A stretch of DNA of 64,000 bases from Flavobacterium frigoritolerans (GTDB taxonomy: Bacteria; Bacteroidota; Bacteroidia; Flavobacteriales; Flavobacteriaceae): NCBI RefSeq assembly GCF_025847275.1, contig NZ_JAOZEV010000001.1, positions 519,255 to 583,254 on the forward strand, written 5' to 3'. Position 1 is the stretch's first letter; the number at the start of each line of letters is the position of its first letter. The notes beneath the pieces were generated by a model. That model was not told the DNA's origin. It searched no databases and saw nothing but the letters and a program-made list of their open reading frames with translations. Positions 35,840-46,039 of this stretch are shown one piece after another. The position numbers and the translations under genes are program-made.

Positions 35840-38800
35840 CTACGTTTTTTGCTTTTGTTCATTATCTAATTCTTCTTGCTTTTTCTCTTCTTTCTCTTTT
35901 TGGTCTTCTCTTTCTTTACGTAATTTTTCTTTTCTAATCAGTTCTTTATCTTCCTTACTGCGATGAAACAATTCTCTAAACTTATTGTAATTCATCGTAA
36001 TAACAAAAGCAATTCCCGTTTCAACAACCTGACCTTCTACCGCAACTTGATATTGGTTTTTACGATAGGCTCTAACCATATATCGCCCATCTTTTGTAAG
36101 TTGATAATCTATAGCAACATCTCCTGCAATATTGCTATCCTGCTCATTATTATCTTGGCCTTCTAGTCCAAAACTACTTCCGATGGTTACTTTTAATCTA
36201 TCATCCAATAATTTCTTAGAAATCCCCACATTTAAATCGGTTTTATTTTGTTTTGTCCCCGAAGTGTAATCATCTGTAGATTCAAGATCAAATTCTAATT
36301 GGACACCACTTATTAAATCTCCTGCCAGATTATTTAATTGATCCGATAATATTTTACTCACACTTTGTCTCGCCATTGATTCGGCACTTGTACCACCACT
36401 TTCACTTGCAAAAGGGTTTTCGCCTACAAATCGATTCAAGAGTAAAAGTGCAAAAACCTGTTTATTTAATTCTGCCGGATCTTGTCGTAAACGCTGTAAT
36501 TTTGCCTGAGAAGTTGTTACTATATCTGATGAAACATCATAATTACCATCTGGCAGAACAATATCAAACGAGATTTCTGGCTTCATAAGTTCTCCGTTCA
36601 TCTTTAATAAAGTCTGAAACGGAATTTTTTGTTTGTATGTATTTTTTTGTGCTGGAGTCAAAGTTCCCAACTGATTTCCCAATAAATCTATTGGTGCTGT
36701 ATTTACTTTATATATTGCTGTTAAATTTAAATTTGCCATTGTAGGCTCTCCATTCCATATAATATAACTTCCTTTTTGAATATCAAATTTTCGTCTTATC
36801 ATATTAAAACTCATTTCATAAGCTCCTTCACTAAACTCATATTTTCCTGTAAGTGTAGTTTTCCCCGAAGGATCAATCCCACCAATAAGATCTGCTTCTC
36901 CCAACAACCTCAAGTAATCTCCATTTCCTTTATCGATTACCAAAGTAAGTTCTGCCTTTTTATCTATAGAAATAGCAACGCTTACATCCATACCGATCAA
37001 TTTGGATTGATTAAGTTTACTTTCCATCGCTACAGTTTGTTTCAGTAATAAATTATCTTCATTTACAAACTCTACAATTCCCTCTCTATCGGCAATAGAA
37101 GGATCTGATTGAGGCATAACAACAGTAAATTTTGTATCCTCATTAATTTTTATATTTCCGCCTACAACTGGATTATCTAGTGTTCCTTTTATACTCAAAT
37201 TGGCATCTAGAAATAAATCTCCATAAAACAAATCATTATCAGCTTCTGTAGAATTAATGGCTCTAAAATTATCCGCTTTTATAGTTAATCCAAAATCATA
37301 ATTTTTAAAATCATTAGAATTGATTTTTCCATTAACAAATAACTCATTCTTATTTTCATCATAAACTGAGAAGTTATCGAAAATAATTGCGTCATTCTCT
37401 AACTTTATTTTTTCATTGACTATTTTAAAATTAGAATCCAATTTTGTCACCTTAAAAGCTGTATCATTAAAGTCCAATTCTCCATTTACTTTTGGAGCAT
37501 CGGCATTTCCTGTAATTTTAAAATTTCCTGATAAGTAACCTGAACCATCTTTAAGATTACCCATACTAAAACCCTGAATACTCTTAATATTTAAATGATT
37601 GATAGCTACATCAAAATCAAAAGTGCTATCATCAATTTTATAATTTCCTCTAAGATTTACATCATTTCCTTGCTCACTTAATGTAATATTAGCTGTTAAT
37701 AAATTATTGGTTTTGTAATCTACTTTTATACCTATATCCCCAACCGGTTCTCCTTTAAAACTAAAATCATCTATTTTTAAATCAGAAGTAAAAGTTGGTT
37801 TTGTCATTACATTTTCAACCAAAGCTGTCCCATTTATCAAACCTTGCGCCAACAATTCGTCTTTTTTGACCATATTTAAAATGGTCTCAATTTTAAAATT
37901 GACAAAATCTATTTGTAGTGGTGCATTCTTTCCTTCATTTTGAGATTGAATTTTTAATTCATTACCCGAATTATCTAAAAAGAACTTATTAATGTAAAGT
38001 CTTTTGTCTCCAAATTCAATACAGTTTTCTGAATTCAAATTCCATTTATCGTAATTTAATACAAAACTATCTGAATCAAATTTGATAGTACTTTTGGCAT
38101 TTTCATGAAGTAATTCTCCCTTAATAAAATACTGTTCTTTGTCTTCTTTATCTTTTATTTGCAATGCATACTCCAAGATATTGTTCTCAATTTTACCTGA
38201 CAAGCCAACAAATGGTATTTTAAACTCTCCACTCTCTACAGGAGCTACAGAAACCTGATATTCTAATGCTTTATCTTTTGCTTCTATATTTATTTTACCA
38301 TCAGAAATTGTGTTTGTATCATAAATAATTTTCGGAATAGTTCCTTTTACTTCCAATGAATCTGCTACATTATTATATTTCCCAGTAATTTTAATAGGCT
38401 CTAAGCCTTTAAGTTTTGGAACAAGCTGAAATAACAATGGATCACTATCTACTGACAAACTAAACGTTACTCGTTGTTCATCTGAATCGCCTTTTGTTTT
38501 AGGTACCTGGAGATCCATATATTTTGACAGTGATTTTTTTAATGCTGCCGATAATGTCGTTAACTTATACTTCCCATCAAGTTCGGCTTTAAGAAATTGT
38601 GACTGTATCTTGATATTGTTTTTTTCTTTATCTGCATAAGCCAAAATTTTGATTGAGTCCAATACAATCGGTTGTGTGCCTTTTAGAACCTGAATATTTG
38701 ACAAGAAAACCTTTCCATTCAAAAAATCAGGATTACTATTGGCTATATCTGCATCAATATTACCTCGAAGTTTCATCGGTCCTGCATGAAGATTTAGCTT

Positions 38801-40924
38801 TTCAAGATCTGCAATATCTAGGTTTAATTTTAATTTTACTGCTGGATATTTATCATCAAATCTTCCGTTAGCAACTAAACCGAAGTTCAAATTTGGATCT
38901 TTTATTCCCGATTTAATTGCGAAGGCGCCTTTTGCAATCTCTCCTTTTAAAATTAAATCTTTGTATGTGTATTTATTAAATACTGCTTTTTGTACAATCC
39001 CGTCCAAATGCGCTTGCGCTGTTTGAGGATCCAGTCCTTTCCCTTTTACTTTTGCTTTAAGCGTAATTTTTCCTAATGAATCATTTTTTATTAATTTGCC
39101 TAAATCAAATTCTGTAAATGAGATTGTAGCATCATATTTCTCCGATTTCTTAATTCGTTGATCAAATAAAGCATCGACTTTGGCATTTCCGAAGCTGCTA
39201 TTTAATGCCAAATTGGTTTTAAAATTATTAACTGATCCTTTAAATTTTCCTTTTAAATTAAATTGTGAAGGCAGCTGAATATTTTTGGGTATTGTTCCTG
39301 TTGGCACAAACGAAATCACATCTTTGGATGAACTCACAAAGTTTTTTATATCTAAATCGTAATATGCTTTCTGTGCATCTGGCATTCCTGTAATTTTTCC
39401 CGAAATGGAAACTTTTGTAGATCCAATTCCGCTCATTTCAAACTGCGGAATTGCTAAATCTTTTACTTTCCCACTCACTCGTGCATTTACAGACAAAATG
39501 GCATTAGGATTGCTCTTAAACGGATTGGTGTTCTGTAAATCTGGAACAAAAAGTAATATATCTTTAAAGCCTATTTTTGTCTGACTTAAGTTTGCGTCTA
39601 AACTAAGATTATCGATATTTTTAGTAACCGCAGCAATTGATGGATAGGCAACTTTAATATTCTTTTGTAATAAAGTCTGTGGTGTTTTTAAATACAGATT
39701 ATTCAAATATGCATTTTTAGGCCCATAGAAAAAATCTGATTTGAATTCCTGAATTTTAAGTCCGCTTTTTTCATTTACTGCAAACGATTTTATACTTCCC
39801 GAAATCGTATCATTTGCATAATATAGCTTTCCGGCTTTTAAATTAAAATTATCCAAATCTAGATGTCCGTAATCAATCCCACTCTTAGCGGGTTTCGATT
39901 GCATGTCATCATATTTAAAAGCAACATTTTGTATATCGGCAGATTTCAATTTCAATTTCCATCCTGCTTGAGGAATTGCTGTAGAATCTAAATCTGGAGT
40001 TTTAAGTTGTTTTTCTTTTATCCCTAATCGTAAATTTCCTTTTAGATTTTTCAACTCAAAAGAATCAAAATCAAGCATTTGATTATTTAAATCTAACGTA
40101 TTGACTAGTAGCTGTAATTTATCTAATGTTACCCCTGAAGCAAGTTTAGAATCTTTATTATCATATGAAATATCAATTTTGGACAGTTTTATTTTATTTA
40201 ATTTCAAATTAAAATCTGACCTTTTAGAAATTGTATCTACTGTATTTACTGAAACTTCAGCTATTTTCTCAACCAAATCCTGATTTAAAACTAATTTTAA
40301 TCCGTTTAAATCAATATTTGGAATATCAAAATCCATTTTGTCTAAATCGAATTTTTTAAATTCTGTTTGAAAATTAGCCAATTTAACCCGAACATCATTT
40401 TTGGACAAATCATCTTTAAAATTAAAATTGATTTTATTCAAATTGATTTTTACAACCGATATTTTAAAGGGTTTACTGTTAGGATCTACAGGTTCCGATT
40501 CTTTAGAAGCGAATGCTGCAATTATATAATCGAAATTAAAAACTCCATCTTTGTTTCTGGAGATATTAGCAGTCGTGTTTTCAAGAGAAATCGAGTTTAT
40601 TTCTACTTCACTATCTATAAGTTTAAACAAATCAATATCAACTTCTAATCGTTTACCACTAAGCAGAGTATCTTTCTTTTGATCTTCAAAATAAAATCCT
40701 TCTAATACAATATCTTTAGGAAAATCAATCGATATCCTATCTAAAGAAACTTTAGTTTTTATCTTTTTTTGCAAAAAAGTGATTGCTTTATCTTTGGCAA
40801 AATTTTGTACTGCCGGAACTTGAATTAAAATTATAATCAATAACAATAGTGCCACTATTGTAATGACGCACCAAAGTAGCACTCGAAGTATTTTTTTCAG
40901 AAAAAAAATTCGTTTCTTATTCAT
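35840..40924 (-). CDS. tamB: TamB-like translocation/assembly module protein (DUF490)
   Basis: 1694 residues. Short cytoplasmic N-terminus and one transmembrane segment (about 14-32, LLWCVITIVALLLLIIILIQVP), then a very long repetitive beta-strand region with alternating D/N/K and hydrophobic residues (the periplasm-spanning beta-taco), and the C-terminal DUF490 domain (ANLNLTAIYKVNTAP, QKIPFQTLLKMNGELMKPEISFDI, DRLKVTIGSSFG). The tail is a highly charged Lys/Glu coiled-coil region. Bridges inner and outer membranes for lipid transport or barrel assembly. First gene of the tamB-tamA unit. Confidence 0.92.
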   Translation of the reverse strand: MNKKRIFFLKKILRVLLWCVITIVALLLLIIILIQVPAVQNFAKDKAITFLQKKIKTKVSLDRISIDFPKDIVLEGFYFEDQKKDTLLSGKRLEVDIDLFKLIDSEVEINSISLENTTANISRNKDGVFNFDYIIAAFASKESEPVDPNSKPFKISVVKINLNKINFNFKDDLSKNDVRVKLANFQTEFKKFDLDKMDFDIPNIDLNGLKLVLNQDLVEKIAEVSVNTVDTISKRSDFNLKLNKIKLSKIDISYDNKDSKLASGVTLDKLQLLVNTLDLNNQMLDFDSFELKNLKGNLRLGIKEKQLKTPDLDSTAIPQAGWKLKLKSADIQNVAFKYDDMQSKPAKSGIDYGHLDLDNFNLKAGKLYYANDTISGSIKSFAVNEKSGLKIQEFKSDFFYGPKNAYLNNLYLKTPQTLLQKNIKVAYPSIAAVTKNIDNLSLDANLSQTKIGFKDILLFVPDLQNTNPFKSNPNAILSVNARVSGKVKDLAIPQFEMSGIGSTKVSISGKITGMPDAQKAYYDLDIKNFVSSSKDVISFVPTGTIPKNIQLPSQFNLKGKFKGSVNNFKTNLALNSSFGNAKVDALFDQRIKKSEKYDATISFTEFDLGKLIKNDSLGKITLKAKVKGKGLDPQTAQAHLDGIVQKAVFNKYTYKDLILKGEIAKGAFAIKSGIKDPNLNFGLVANGRFDDKYPAVKLKLNLDIADLEKLNLHAGPMKLRGNIDADIANSNPDFLNGKVFLSNIQVLKGTQPIVLDSIKILAYADKEKNNIKIQSQFLKAELDGKYKLTTLSAALKKSLSKYMDLQVPKTKGDSDEQRVTFSLSVDSDPLLFQLVPKLKGLEPIKITGKYNNVADSLEVKGTIPKIIYDTNTISDGKINIEAKDKALEYQVSVAPVESGEFKIPFVGLSGKIENNILEYALQIKDKEDKEQYFIKGELLHENAKSTIKFDSDSFVLNYDKWNLNSENCIEFGDKRLYINKFFLDNSGNELKIQSQNEGKNAPLQIDFVNFKIETILNMVKKDELLAQGLINGTALVENVMTKPTFTSDLKIDDFSFKGEPVGDIGIKVDYKTNNLLTANITLSEQGNDVNLRGNYKIDDSTFDFDVAINHLNIKSIQGFSMGNLKDGSGYLSGNFKITGNADAPKVNGELDFNDTAFKVTKLDSNFKIVNEKIKLENDAIIFDNFSVYDENKNELFVNGKINSNDFKNYDFGLTIKADNFRAINSTEADNDLFYGDLFLDANLSIKGTLDNPVVGGNIKINEDTKFTVVMPQSDPSIADREGIVEFVNEDNLLLKQTVAMESKLNQSKLIGMDVSVAISIDKKAELTLVIDKGNGDYLRLLGEADLIGGIDPSGKTTLTGKYEFSEGAYEMSFNMIRRKFDIQKGSYIIWNGEPTMANLNLTAIYKVNTAPIDLLGNQLGTLTPAQKNTYKQKIPFQTLLKMNGELMKPEISFDIVLPDGNYDVSSDIVTTSQAKLQRLRQDPAELNKQVFALLLLNRFVGENPFASESGGTSAESMARQSVSKILSDQLNNLAGDLISGVQLEFDLESTDDYTSGTKQNKTDLNVGISKKLLDDRLKVTIGSSFGLEGQDNNEQDSNIAGDVAIDYQLTKDGRYMVRAYRKNQYQVAVEGQVVETGIAFVITMNYNKFRELFHRSKEDKELIRKEKLRKEREDQKEKEEKKQEELDNEQKQKT

Positions 40925-41112
40925 ATAAAGAAAATAAGGCTAGTAAAACTGGTTTATATTATCAATATGTAGTTACTAATTTAGCTAACTATATACAATT
41001 TACAAAATTGTAAAAAATATACTTCAATACTTTACACAATTATTTAAACTTATTCTAGAATTAAATGCTATTATAAGTATATTCCTTCTTAATATTCAAA
41101 CAAAGAACGCGT

Positions 41113-42069
41113 TTAAAACTTAATATGAGGCCATTTTTCTTCTATCCTTTTTATTTTATTACCTAATTTTGATAAAAATGTACGATGCTGTTCGGAATCT
41201 GGATTAAAACTTCGATGAGAAAGTCCTTTTTGTATTTCGGATATATCTTTCATTATAAGAATTCCTTCTTTAGAAATGTAGTTTTCACTAAATCTTTCCC
41301 AAATATAATCGATAGCAATTTGATTAGGATGCAACATATCTTCAGCATAAAATCGATAATCACGAAGTTCATCCATCATGATTTCATAGGAAGGGAAATA
41401 TCCAGTTTGCAGTTTACCGTATTCAGTGTTCAGAGTATTGTGCAAAGAAGAAATCAAATTGGACTTACTCCATTGATTTTCTACAAAACCATCTTTTATA
41501 TGACGAACTGGCGAAACGGTAAAAATGATTTTTGCTTCTGGATTTACTGAAGCAATTAAATCTATTGTATTCTTAATACTTTCTTTGATTATCTCAACTG
41601 ACAAAAGCTCTTTACTAAATTGCTTTTGTGGTACTTTATGACAATTCGCAACTACAGCTTTATTATCATTGGTACGATATACCCATGAAGTTCCATAAGT
41701 TATAATAACATGAGTAGCTTCGGTTAATTCTTGATATGCCTTTTTAATAATCTGATTGAGATTATGAATCAAATCTTCTTTATTCGCATTACTTAAATCG
41801 GAATGTACATCAAACGAATGCCAGCGTTCATTATGAAAAAACACATCACTTTCTGTGATTTTTTTTTGCAAAACTGCAAAGTCTATCAATTTCTCAATTG
41901 CCAGAGGATGAAATAAAATCCCTAATGGATTGCAACTATTATTGAACTTAAAATAATCTAGTTTCTCTGCCATATTAACTGCAAAACAAGAACCTAAAGA
42001 CAATACTTTGGAATTATAATCGATAGGATTATTACTTTGCGAAATAGGTACGGGAGTTCTGAATTGCAT
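41113..42069 (-). CDS. GSCFA-domain protein
   Basis: 318 residues from the ATG at 42069, which starts the family N-terminus MQFRTPVPI. The name-giving motif GSCFA is at residues 26-30, with NVHDLS-like HSDLSNANKED, VIITYGTSWVYR, IFTVSPVRHIKDG and the late MLHPNQIAIDYIWERF, an SGNH-hydrolase-like arrangement. Probably an esterase or transferase; the substrate is unknown. Its first 11 codons are duplicated at 43065-43099. Confidence 0.88.
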   Translation of the reverse strand: MQFRTPVPISQSNNPIDYNSKVLSLGSCFAVNMAEKLDYFKFNNSCNPLGILFHPLAIEKLIDFAVLQKKITESDVFFHNERWHSFDVHSDLSNANKEDLIHNLNQIIKKAYQELTEATHVIITYGTSWVYRTNDNKAVVANCHKVPQKQFSKELLSVEIIKESIKNTIDLIASVNPEAKIIFTVSPVRHIKDGFVENQWSKSNLISSLHNTLNTEYGKLQTGYFPSYEIMMDELRDYRFYAEDMLHPNQIAIDYIWERFSENYISKEGILIMKDISEIQKGLSHRSFNPDSEQHRTFLSKLGNKIKRIEEKWPHIKF

Positions 42070-42184
42070 ATTTTGAAGTTTTAAACAAATTTCAATCATT
42101 TTCTACAAACAAAAAAGCCAAATACAGAAGTATTTGGCTTTTTAAATAATTATAAAAATTCTAATTAATATGTGTATTCATTTG
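42035..42184. repeat. Duplicated segment, copy 1
   Basis: 150 bp covering the first 11 codons of the GSCFA gene, its upstream region, a terminator and the end of the first lipoprotein gene. It matches 43065-43214 with one mismatch (42048 versus 43078), an offset of exactly 1030 bp. Confidence 0.9.
42112..42143 (-). terminator. Terminator of lipoprotein 1
   Basis: AAAAAGCCAAATAC-AGAA-GTATTTGGCTTTTT, a perfect 14-bp stem. An identical copy lies at 43142-43173 below lipoprotein 2. Confidence 0.85.
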
Positions 42185-42986
42185 TTCTATTATTAGTTGT
42201 ACCATCATTTTTGTATAATGTAATCTTGATTGGGTATCCATTCGCATCATAAACATATTCTCTTTTGTAAACATTTGGTACGACATTATTATTATAGGAA
42301 GCTGTATAACTTACAATGTTATTAACAGAGCTCATAGCCCCTTCTCCTTCACTATGATTTATTAATAAACTAAAACCTAAAATATTTTTTAAAGGATTGT
42401 TTTTATTATCATATTCGTATGTAGATGTAAAAACACTATTTATTTCGCTATTTGTTTCTACAGTTTTAACCAAGTTACCATTTGCAAAAGTAAGAACTTC
42501 AATATAATTACTTTTATATTCTATTTCAATTCCATAATTTTTCGTATAAATCTCTCTTTTAACTGTACCATCAGCATTGTAAGTAAATACTGTTCTCCTT
42601 TTATATTTTCCATCCGGAAAATCAGTCGAGTATCCCTCAGCATAAGATGTTTCAACTAATTTACCGTTTAAATAAGAATAAACTGTTACATCGCTTATTA
42701 CTTCTTTACCAAATATGCCCACGGTACCATAATTAATTTTTTTTACAATAAAATTACCATCATAAGTATAATCTGTTCTTCCTTTATTTTGTTTGGTACT
42801 CAAAATTTTATTTCCATCATAAGTAGACAGATATATTGCATTTTCTAAAGGATCTTCTATATCCGTGTATTTTAATATTTTAGGCAAAATCCCATTTGCA
42901 ACATCTACAGAATTATCATTTTCATCAGATGAACACGAACTTAAAGCAAATAACGAAGCAGTAAATAAATAGAGTAATTTTTTCAT
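42165..42986 (-). CDS. YD-like repeat lipoprotein, copy 1 of a tandem pair
   Basis: 273 residues. Lipoprotein signal (LFTASLFALSSC), short acidic linker, then repeated strand-turn units with a YxYDxxG theme (TDYTYDGNFIVKKINYG, VFTYNADGTVKREI, YEYDNKNNPLKNILGF, REYVYDANGYPIKITLYKNDG) ending NEYTY. This resembles the RHS/YD-type beta-repeat lipoproteins common in Bacteroidota. Same length as the next gene and well over half identical by eye, with no net indel. Surface or periplasmic, function unknown. Confidence 0.8.
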   Translation of the reverse strand: MKKLLYLFTASLFALSSCSSDENDNSVDVANGILPKILKYTDIEDPLENAIYLSTYDGNKILSTKQNKGRTDYTYDGNFIVKKINYGTVGIFGKEVISDVTVYSYLNGKLVETSYAEGYSTDFPDGKYKRRTVFTYNADGTVKREIYTKNYGIEIEYKSNYIEVLTFANGNLVKTVETNSEINSVFTSTYEYDNKNNPLKNILGFSLLINHSEGEGAMSSVNNIVSYTASYNNNVVPNVYKREYVYDANGYPIKITLYKNDGTTNNRTNEYTY

Positions 42987-43064
42987 GTATAAATTTATTT
43001 TTTGGCAAATTAAAAGAAACCAAAGCTAATTGCCTAATCCTTTTCAATAATAAGATACTTCTGG

Positions 43065-43099
43065 CTTTGCGAAATAGATACGGGAGTTCTGAATTGCAT
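43065..43099 (-). pseudogene. Stranded 5' fragment of the GSCFA gene
   Basis: The first 11 codons (MQFRTPVSISQ) of the GSCFA gene, with one change from the parent (P to S), sit between the two lipoprotein genes with no continuation. A by-product of the tandem duplication. Confidence 0.85.
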
Positions 43100-43141
43100 A
43101 TTTTGAAGTTTTAAACAAATTTCAATCATTTTCTACAAACA

Positions 43142-43173
43142 AAAAAGCCAAATACAGAAGTATTTGGCTTTTT
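43142..43173 (-). terminator. Terminator of lipoprotein 2
   Basis: Identical to the hairpin at 42112-42143, copied with the duplication. Confidence 0.85.
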
Positions 43174-43194
43174 AAATAATTATAAAAATTCTAA

Positions 43195-44016
43195 TTAATA
43201 TGTGTATTCATTTATTAAATTCACTGTTACACCATCTTTTTTGTAATTAGTAATTTTTGTTGGAAATCCGTTCCCATCATAAACCAATTCTCTTTTGTAA
43301 ACATTTGACTCAGCATTAACAGAGTATGAAACTGTATACTTTACAACATTATTAACTGAACTATTAGCTCCTTCTCCTTCACTATGCTCTATTAATAAAC
43401 TGAAACCTAAAATATTTTTTAAAGGATTATTTTTGGCATCGTATTCATATGTAGCTGTAAAAGTGTCATTAGATTCGCTATTTGATTCTACACTTTTAAC
43501 CAAGTTACCATTGGCAAAAGTAAGCACTTCAATATAATTGCTTTTTACTTCTATTCCTGATGTAGAATTTGTATTATATTTTTCTACTTTAACAGTACCA
43601 TCAATATTGTGAGTAAATACTTTTCTTCTTTTGTATTGTCCATCAGGGAAACTAGCCGAGAAACCTTCATTATAATAAGAAGAAGCTAATTTACCATTCG
43701 CATAAACATAAATAATTTCATCGCTTTTTACATCTTTACCTGACTCACTTTCTGTGTCATAATTTACTTCTTTCACGATTAAATTACCCTCATATATATA
43801 ATCGGTTCTTCCTCCACTGTCTTTGCTGCTCACAATTTTGTTACCCTTATAAGTGGTCACATACGTTTCGTTTTCAGATGGAAAATCTATACTTGTATAG
43901 TTTAATGTTTTAGGCACAATAGCACTTACCTCATCTTCGGAGTTATTATTATCATCATTTGAACAAGACGCTAAAACTAAAGTCAAAGCACTAAATAGAC
44001 ATAAAAAATTTTTCAT
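43195..44016 (-). CDS. YD-like repeat lipoprotein, copy 2 of a tandem pair
   Basis: 273 residues from the ATG at 44016, which begins the signal MKNFLCLFSALTLVLASC (the longer frame has an unlikely N-terminal extension). Start and stop are both exactly 1030 bp from those of copy 1, yet the coding sequence has diverged much more than the flank. Shared segments: RTDY, FPDGxYKRR, KSNYIEVLTFANGNLVK, KNNPLKNILGFSLLI and the NEYTY end. Same predicted envelope location; function unknown. Confidence 0.8.
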   Translation of the reverse strand: MKNFLCLFSALTLVLASCSNDDNNNSEDEVSAIVPKTLNYTSIDFPSENETYVTTYKGNKIVSSKDSGGRTDYIYEGNLIVKEVNYDTESESGKDVKSDEIIYVYANGKLASSYYNEGFSASFPDGQYKRRKVFTHNIDGTVKVEKYNTNSTSGIEVKSNYIEVLTFANGNLVKSVESNSESNDTFTATYEYDAKNNPLKNILGFSLLIEHSEGEGANSSVNNVVKYTVSYSVNAESNVYKRELVYDGNGFPTKITNYKKDGVTVNLINEYTY

Positions 44017-44198
44017 AAATAAATTTGTAGGTTTATAATTTGCGCAAAAGTATCTTTTTAAAAAACCTAACACAAACTATTAAAGGTCTTTTTTCTATCA
44101 TGGATTAAGACGTATTTTAACATCTAACAAATCAGTAATTAAACTAAAAATCACAATTTTAATACCTAAAACCAACAGCACAAAGCCAATCAATTCAT

Positions 44199-44206
44199 TA
44201 CTTTTG
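44199..44206 (+). promoter_or_regulatory. Promoter -7 element of the ABC exporter gene
   Basis: TACTTTTG, a perfect TAnnTTTG, 27 bp before the ATG at 44233. I see no clear -33 TTG at the usual distance. Confidence 0.5.
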
Positions 44207-44232
44207 CATCTCTTTTAAATTAATATCCATAT

Positions 44233-45978
44233 ATGAAATTACTATATTCCTATATAATCAAACATAAAATGTTGTTATTTCTAGCCTTGATTATGGCTAC
44301 TATAAACATCTGCTTCAGTTTATCCGATTCTGTAATTACCGGTAAATTAATGCAAGATTGTGGTGTTGGATTAGCCAAGTACAAAGGAAACGAGATTGGT
44401 TTTATTAAATCTGTAGCATTTTGGCTTGGTCTTTCACTTGGTGCAGCAATGATTTCAAGAATTACTAAAAACTTTCAGGATTATTTCACCAATGTTGTTA
44501 TTCAGCGAACTGGCGCTCAAATGTATACTGACGGTATTAAAAAATCACTCGATTTACCTTTTGCTGAATTCGAAGACCAGCGTAGTGGTGAAACATTAAG
44601 CAAACTGACCAAAGTACGCTCTGATTCTGAAAAATTGATAACACTTTCTATTTCTCTAATTTTTCAAACTGTTATCGGATTCATATTTGTAATTATTTAT
44701 GTTGCCCGAATTGATTATCGCATCTCTATAATATTCTTAATTACAGCTCCAATTATCGCCTTAGTAAGTTCGTATTTAGGAAAAAAGATAAAAATTGTTT
44801 CTCGAAAAATTGTAAATCAAACCAATGCTTTGGCTGGTTCTACTACCGAAAGCTTAAGAAATATCGAACTTGTAAAAAGCCTTGGATTAACGTATCAGGA
44901 AGAAAAACGTTTGAATTTAAACACCTTTAAAATCCTGCAACTGGAATTGCAAAAAATCCGTTTCATCAGAAGTTTAAGTTTTATTCAAGGTACAACCGTT
45001 CACTTTTTAAGAACTTGTGTCGTTTTTACGCTGTATTATTTCTTGTTTGGACAAAAAATAATTGTGGGTGATTTACTAACTATGGTATTCTTTACTTTTT
45101 TCATTTTTGGACCTTTGCAAGAATTAGGAAACTTTATAATTGCCCTTAATGAAACCAAGGTTTCTATGGAAAATTTTAAAACCTTATTAAGTGCTCCAAA
45201 AGAATTTCGTCCAAAAAACCCAAAACACGTTGGAGCCATTCGCTCATTACTTTTTTCGAATGTAAGCTTTCAACATAAAACAGCTAAGTTCAAAGCCGTA
45301 GAGAACATTAATTTTGATATTAAACAAGGTGAAACCGTAGCTTTTGTAGGTCCGTCAGGCTCTGGAAAAACTACTTTAGTAAAATTATTGGTTGGATTAT
45401 ATACACCTGCTCAAGGTAAAGTCCTTTATAATGATATCGATTCAACCGAAATTGATTTATTGGATCTAAGAAAACAATTGGGATTTGTAACTCAGGATGC
45501 ACAATTATTCTCTGGAACAATTCGTGAAAATTTATTATTTGTAAGACCATCAGCTACAGATGAAGATTTATATGATGCATTAAAAAGAGCTAGTTGCGAG
45601 AAACTATTGCATCGTGCCGAAGATGGTCTAAACACTACAATTGGCGAAGGTGGAATTAAGGTTTCAGGTGGGGAGAAACAGCGTTTGTCTATTGCTCGTG
45701 CCATTTTAAGAAACCCTAATTTATTAATTTTTGACGAAGCAACTTCTGCATTAGACTCTATCACCGAAGAAGAAATCAATACTACAATCCGAAATATATC
45801 CGACAAAAACAGAATTACAGTTTTAATTGCACATCGATTATCTACTGTAATGCATGCTGATAAAATATTTGTATTGGAACAGGGTAAAATCATTGAGCAA
45901 GGCAAACATGACGCTTTAGTACTCGAAAAAGGGTTATATTATGCTATGTGGCGTCAGCAAATTGGTGAACGAAAATAG
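44233..45978 (+). CDS. ABC exporter (fused permease and ATPase, MsbA-like)
   Basis: 581 residues. Six hydrophobic helices in the first ~310 residues form the transmembrane domain, followed by a complete nucleotide-binding domain: Walker A GPSGSGKTT at 373-381, Q-loop QDAQLFSG, signature SGGEKQR at 478-484, Walker B LLIFDE with Asp501/Glu502 and the H-loop AHRLST. Half-size transporter working as a homodimer; it exports lipids or other hydrophobic compounds. It lies between paralogous lipoprotein genes on the other strand, but a link to them is not established. Confidence 0.93.
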   Translation: MKLLYSYIIKHKMLLFLALIMATINICFSLSDSVITGKLMQDCGVGLAKYKGNEIGFIKSVAFWLGLSLGAAMISRITKNFQDYFTNVVIQRTGAQMYTDGIKKSLDLPFAEFEDQRSGETLSKLTKVRSDSEKLITLSISLIFQTVIGFIFVIIYVARIDYRISIIFLITAPIIALVSSYLGKKIKIVSRKIVNQTNALAGSTTESLRNIELVKSLGLTYQEEKRLNLNTFKILQLELQKIRFIRSLSFIQGTTVHFLRTCVVFTLYYFLFGQKIIVGDLLTMVFFTFFIFGPLQELGNFIIALNETKVSMENFKTLLSAPKEFRPKNPKHVGAIRSLLFSNVSFQHKTAKFKAVENINFDIKQGETVAFVGPSGSGKTTLVKLLVGLYTPAQGKVLYNDIDSTEIDLLDLRKQLGFVTQDAQLFSGTIRENLLFVRPSATDEDLYDALKRASCEKLLHRAEDGLNTTIGEGGIKVSGGEKQRLSIARAILRNPNLLIFDEATSALDSITEEEINTTIRNISDKNRITVLIAHRLSTVMHADKIFVLEQGKIIEQGKHDALVLEKGLYYAMWRQQIGERK

Positions 45979-45990
45979 TTTTTCTATGAG

Positions 45991-46022
45991 TTGCTAAGAT
46001 CTTAAGGTTCTAAGTAGCTAAG
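45991..46022. repeat. Octamer array nnnCTAAG (complement CTTAGnnn)
   Basis: TTGCTAAG, ATCTTAAG, GTTCTAAG, TAGCTAAG in exact 8-bp register, starting 13 bp after the ABC gene stop. Its complement has the same CTTAG words as the arrays at 24680 and 47062. Confidence 0.65.
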
Positions 46023-46039
46023 TTTTCTATTCTAAAAAC

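Larger units (their letters stand above)
43065..43214. repeat. Duplicated segment, copy 2
   Basis: Second copy of the 150-bp flank at 42035-42184, offset 1030 bp. Its left edge, at 43065, cuts into a stranded fragment of the GSCFA gene, which fixes the direction of the event: the intact gene is at 41113-42069 and the fragment is the copy. Confidence 0.9.

Noticed and set aside
36376..41550. Several plus-strand open frames of 60-120 codons inside tamB and the GSCFA gene
   Set aside because: They lie antisense to clear coding sequence, have no promoter, and composition follows from the opposite frame.
42987..43194. Insertion sequence between the two lipoproteins
   Set aside because: The repeated 150 bp is a tandem duplication including a piece of the GSCFA gene; there are no terminal inverted repeats or transposase.
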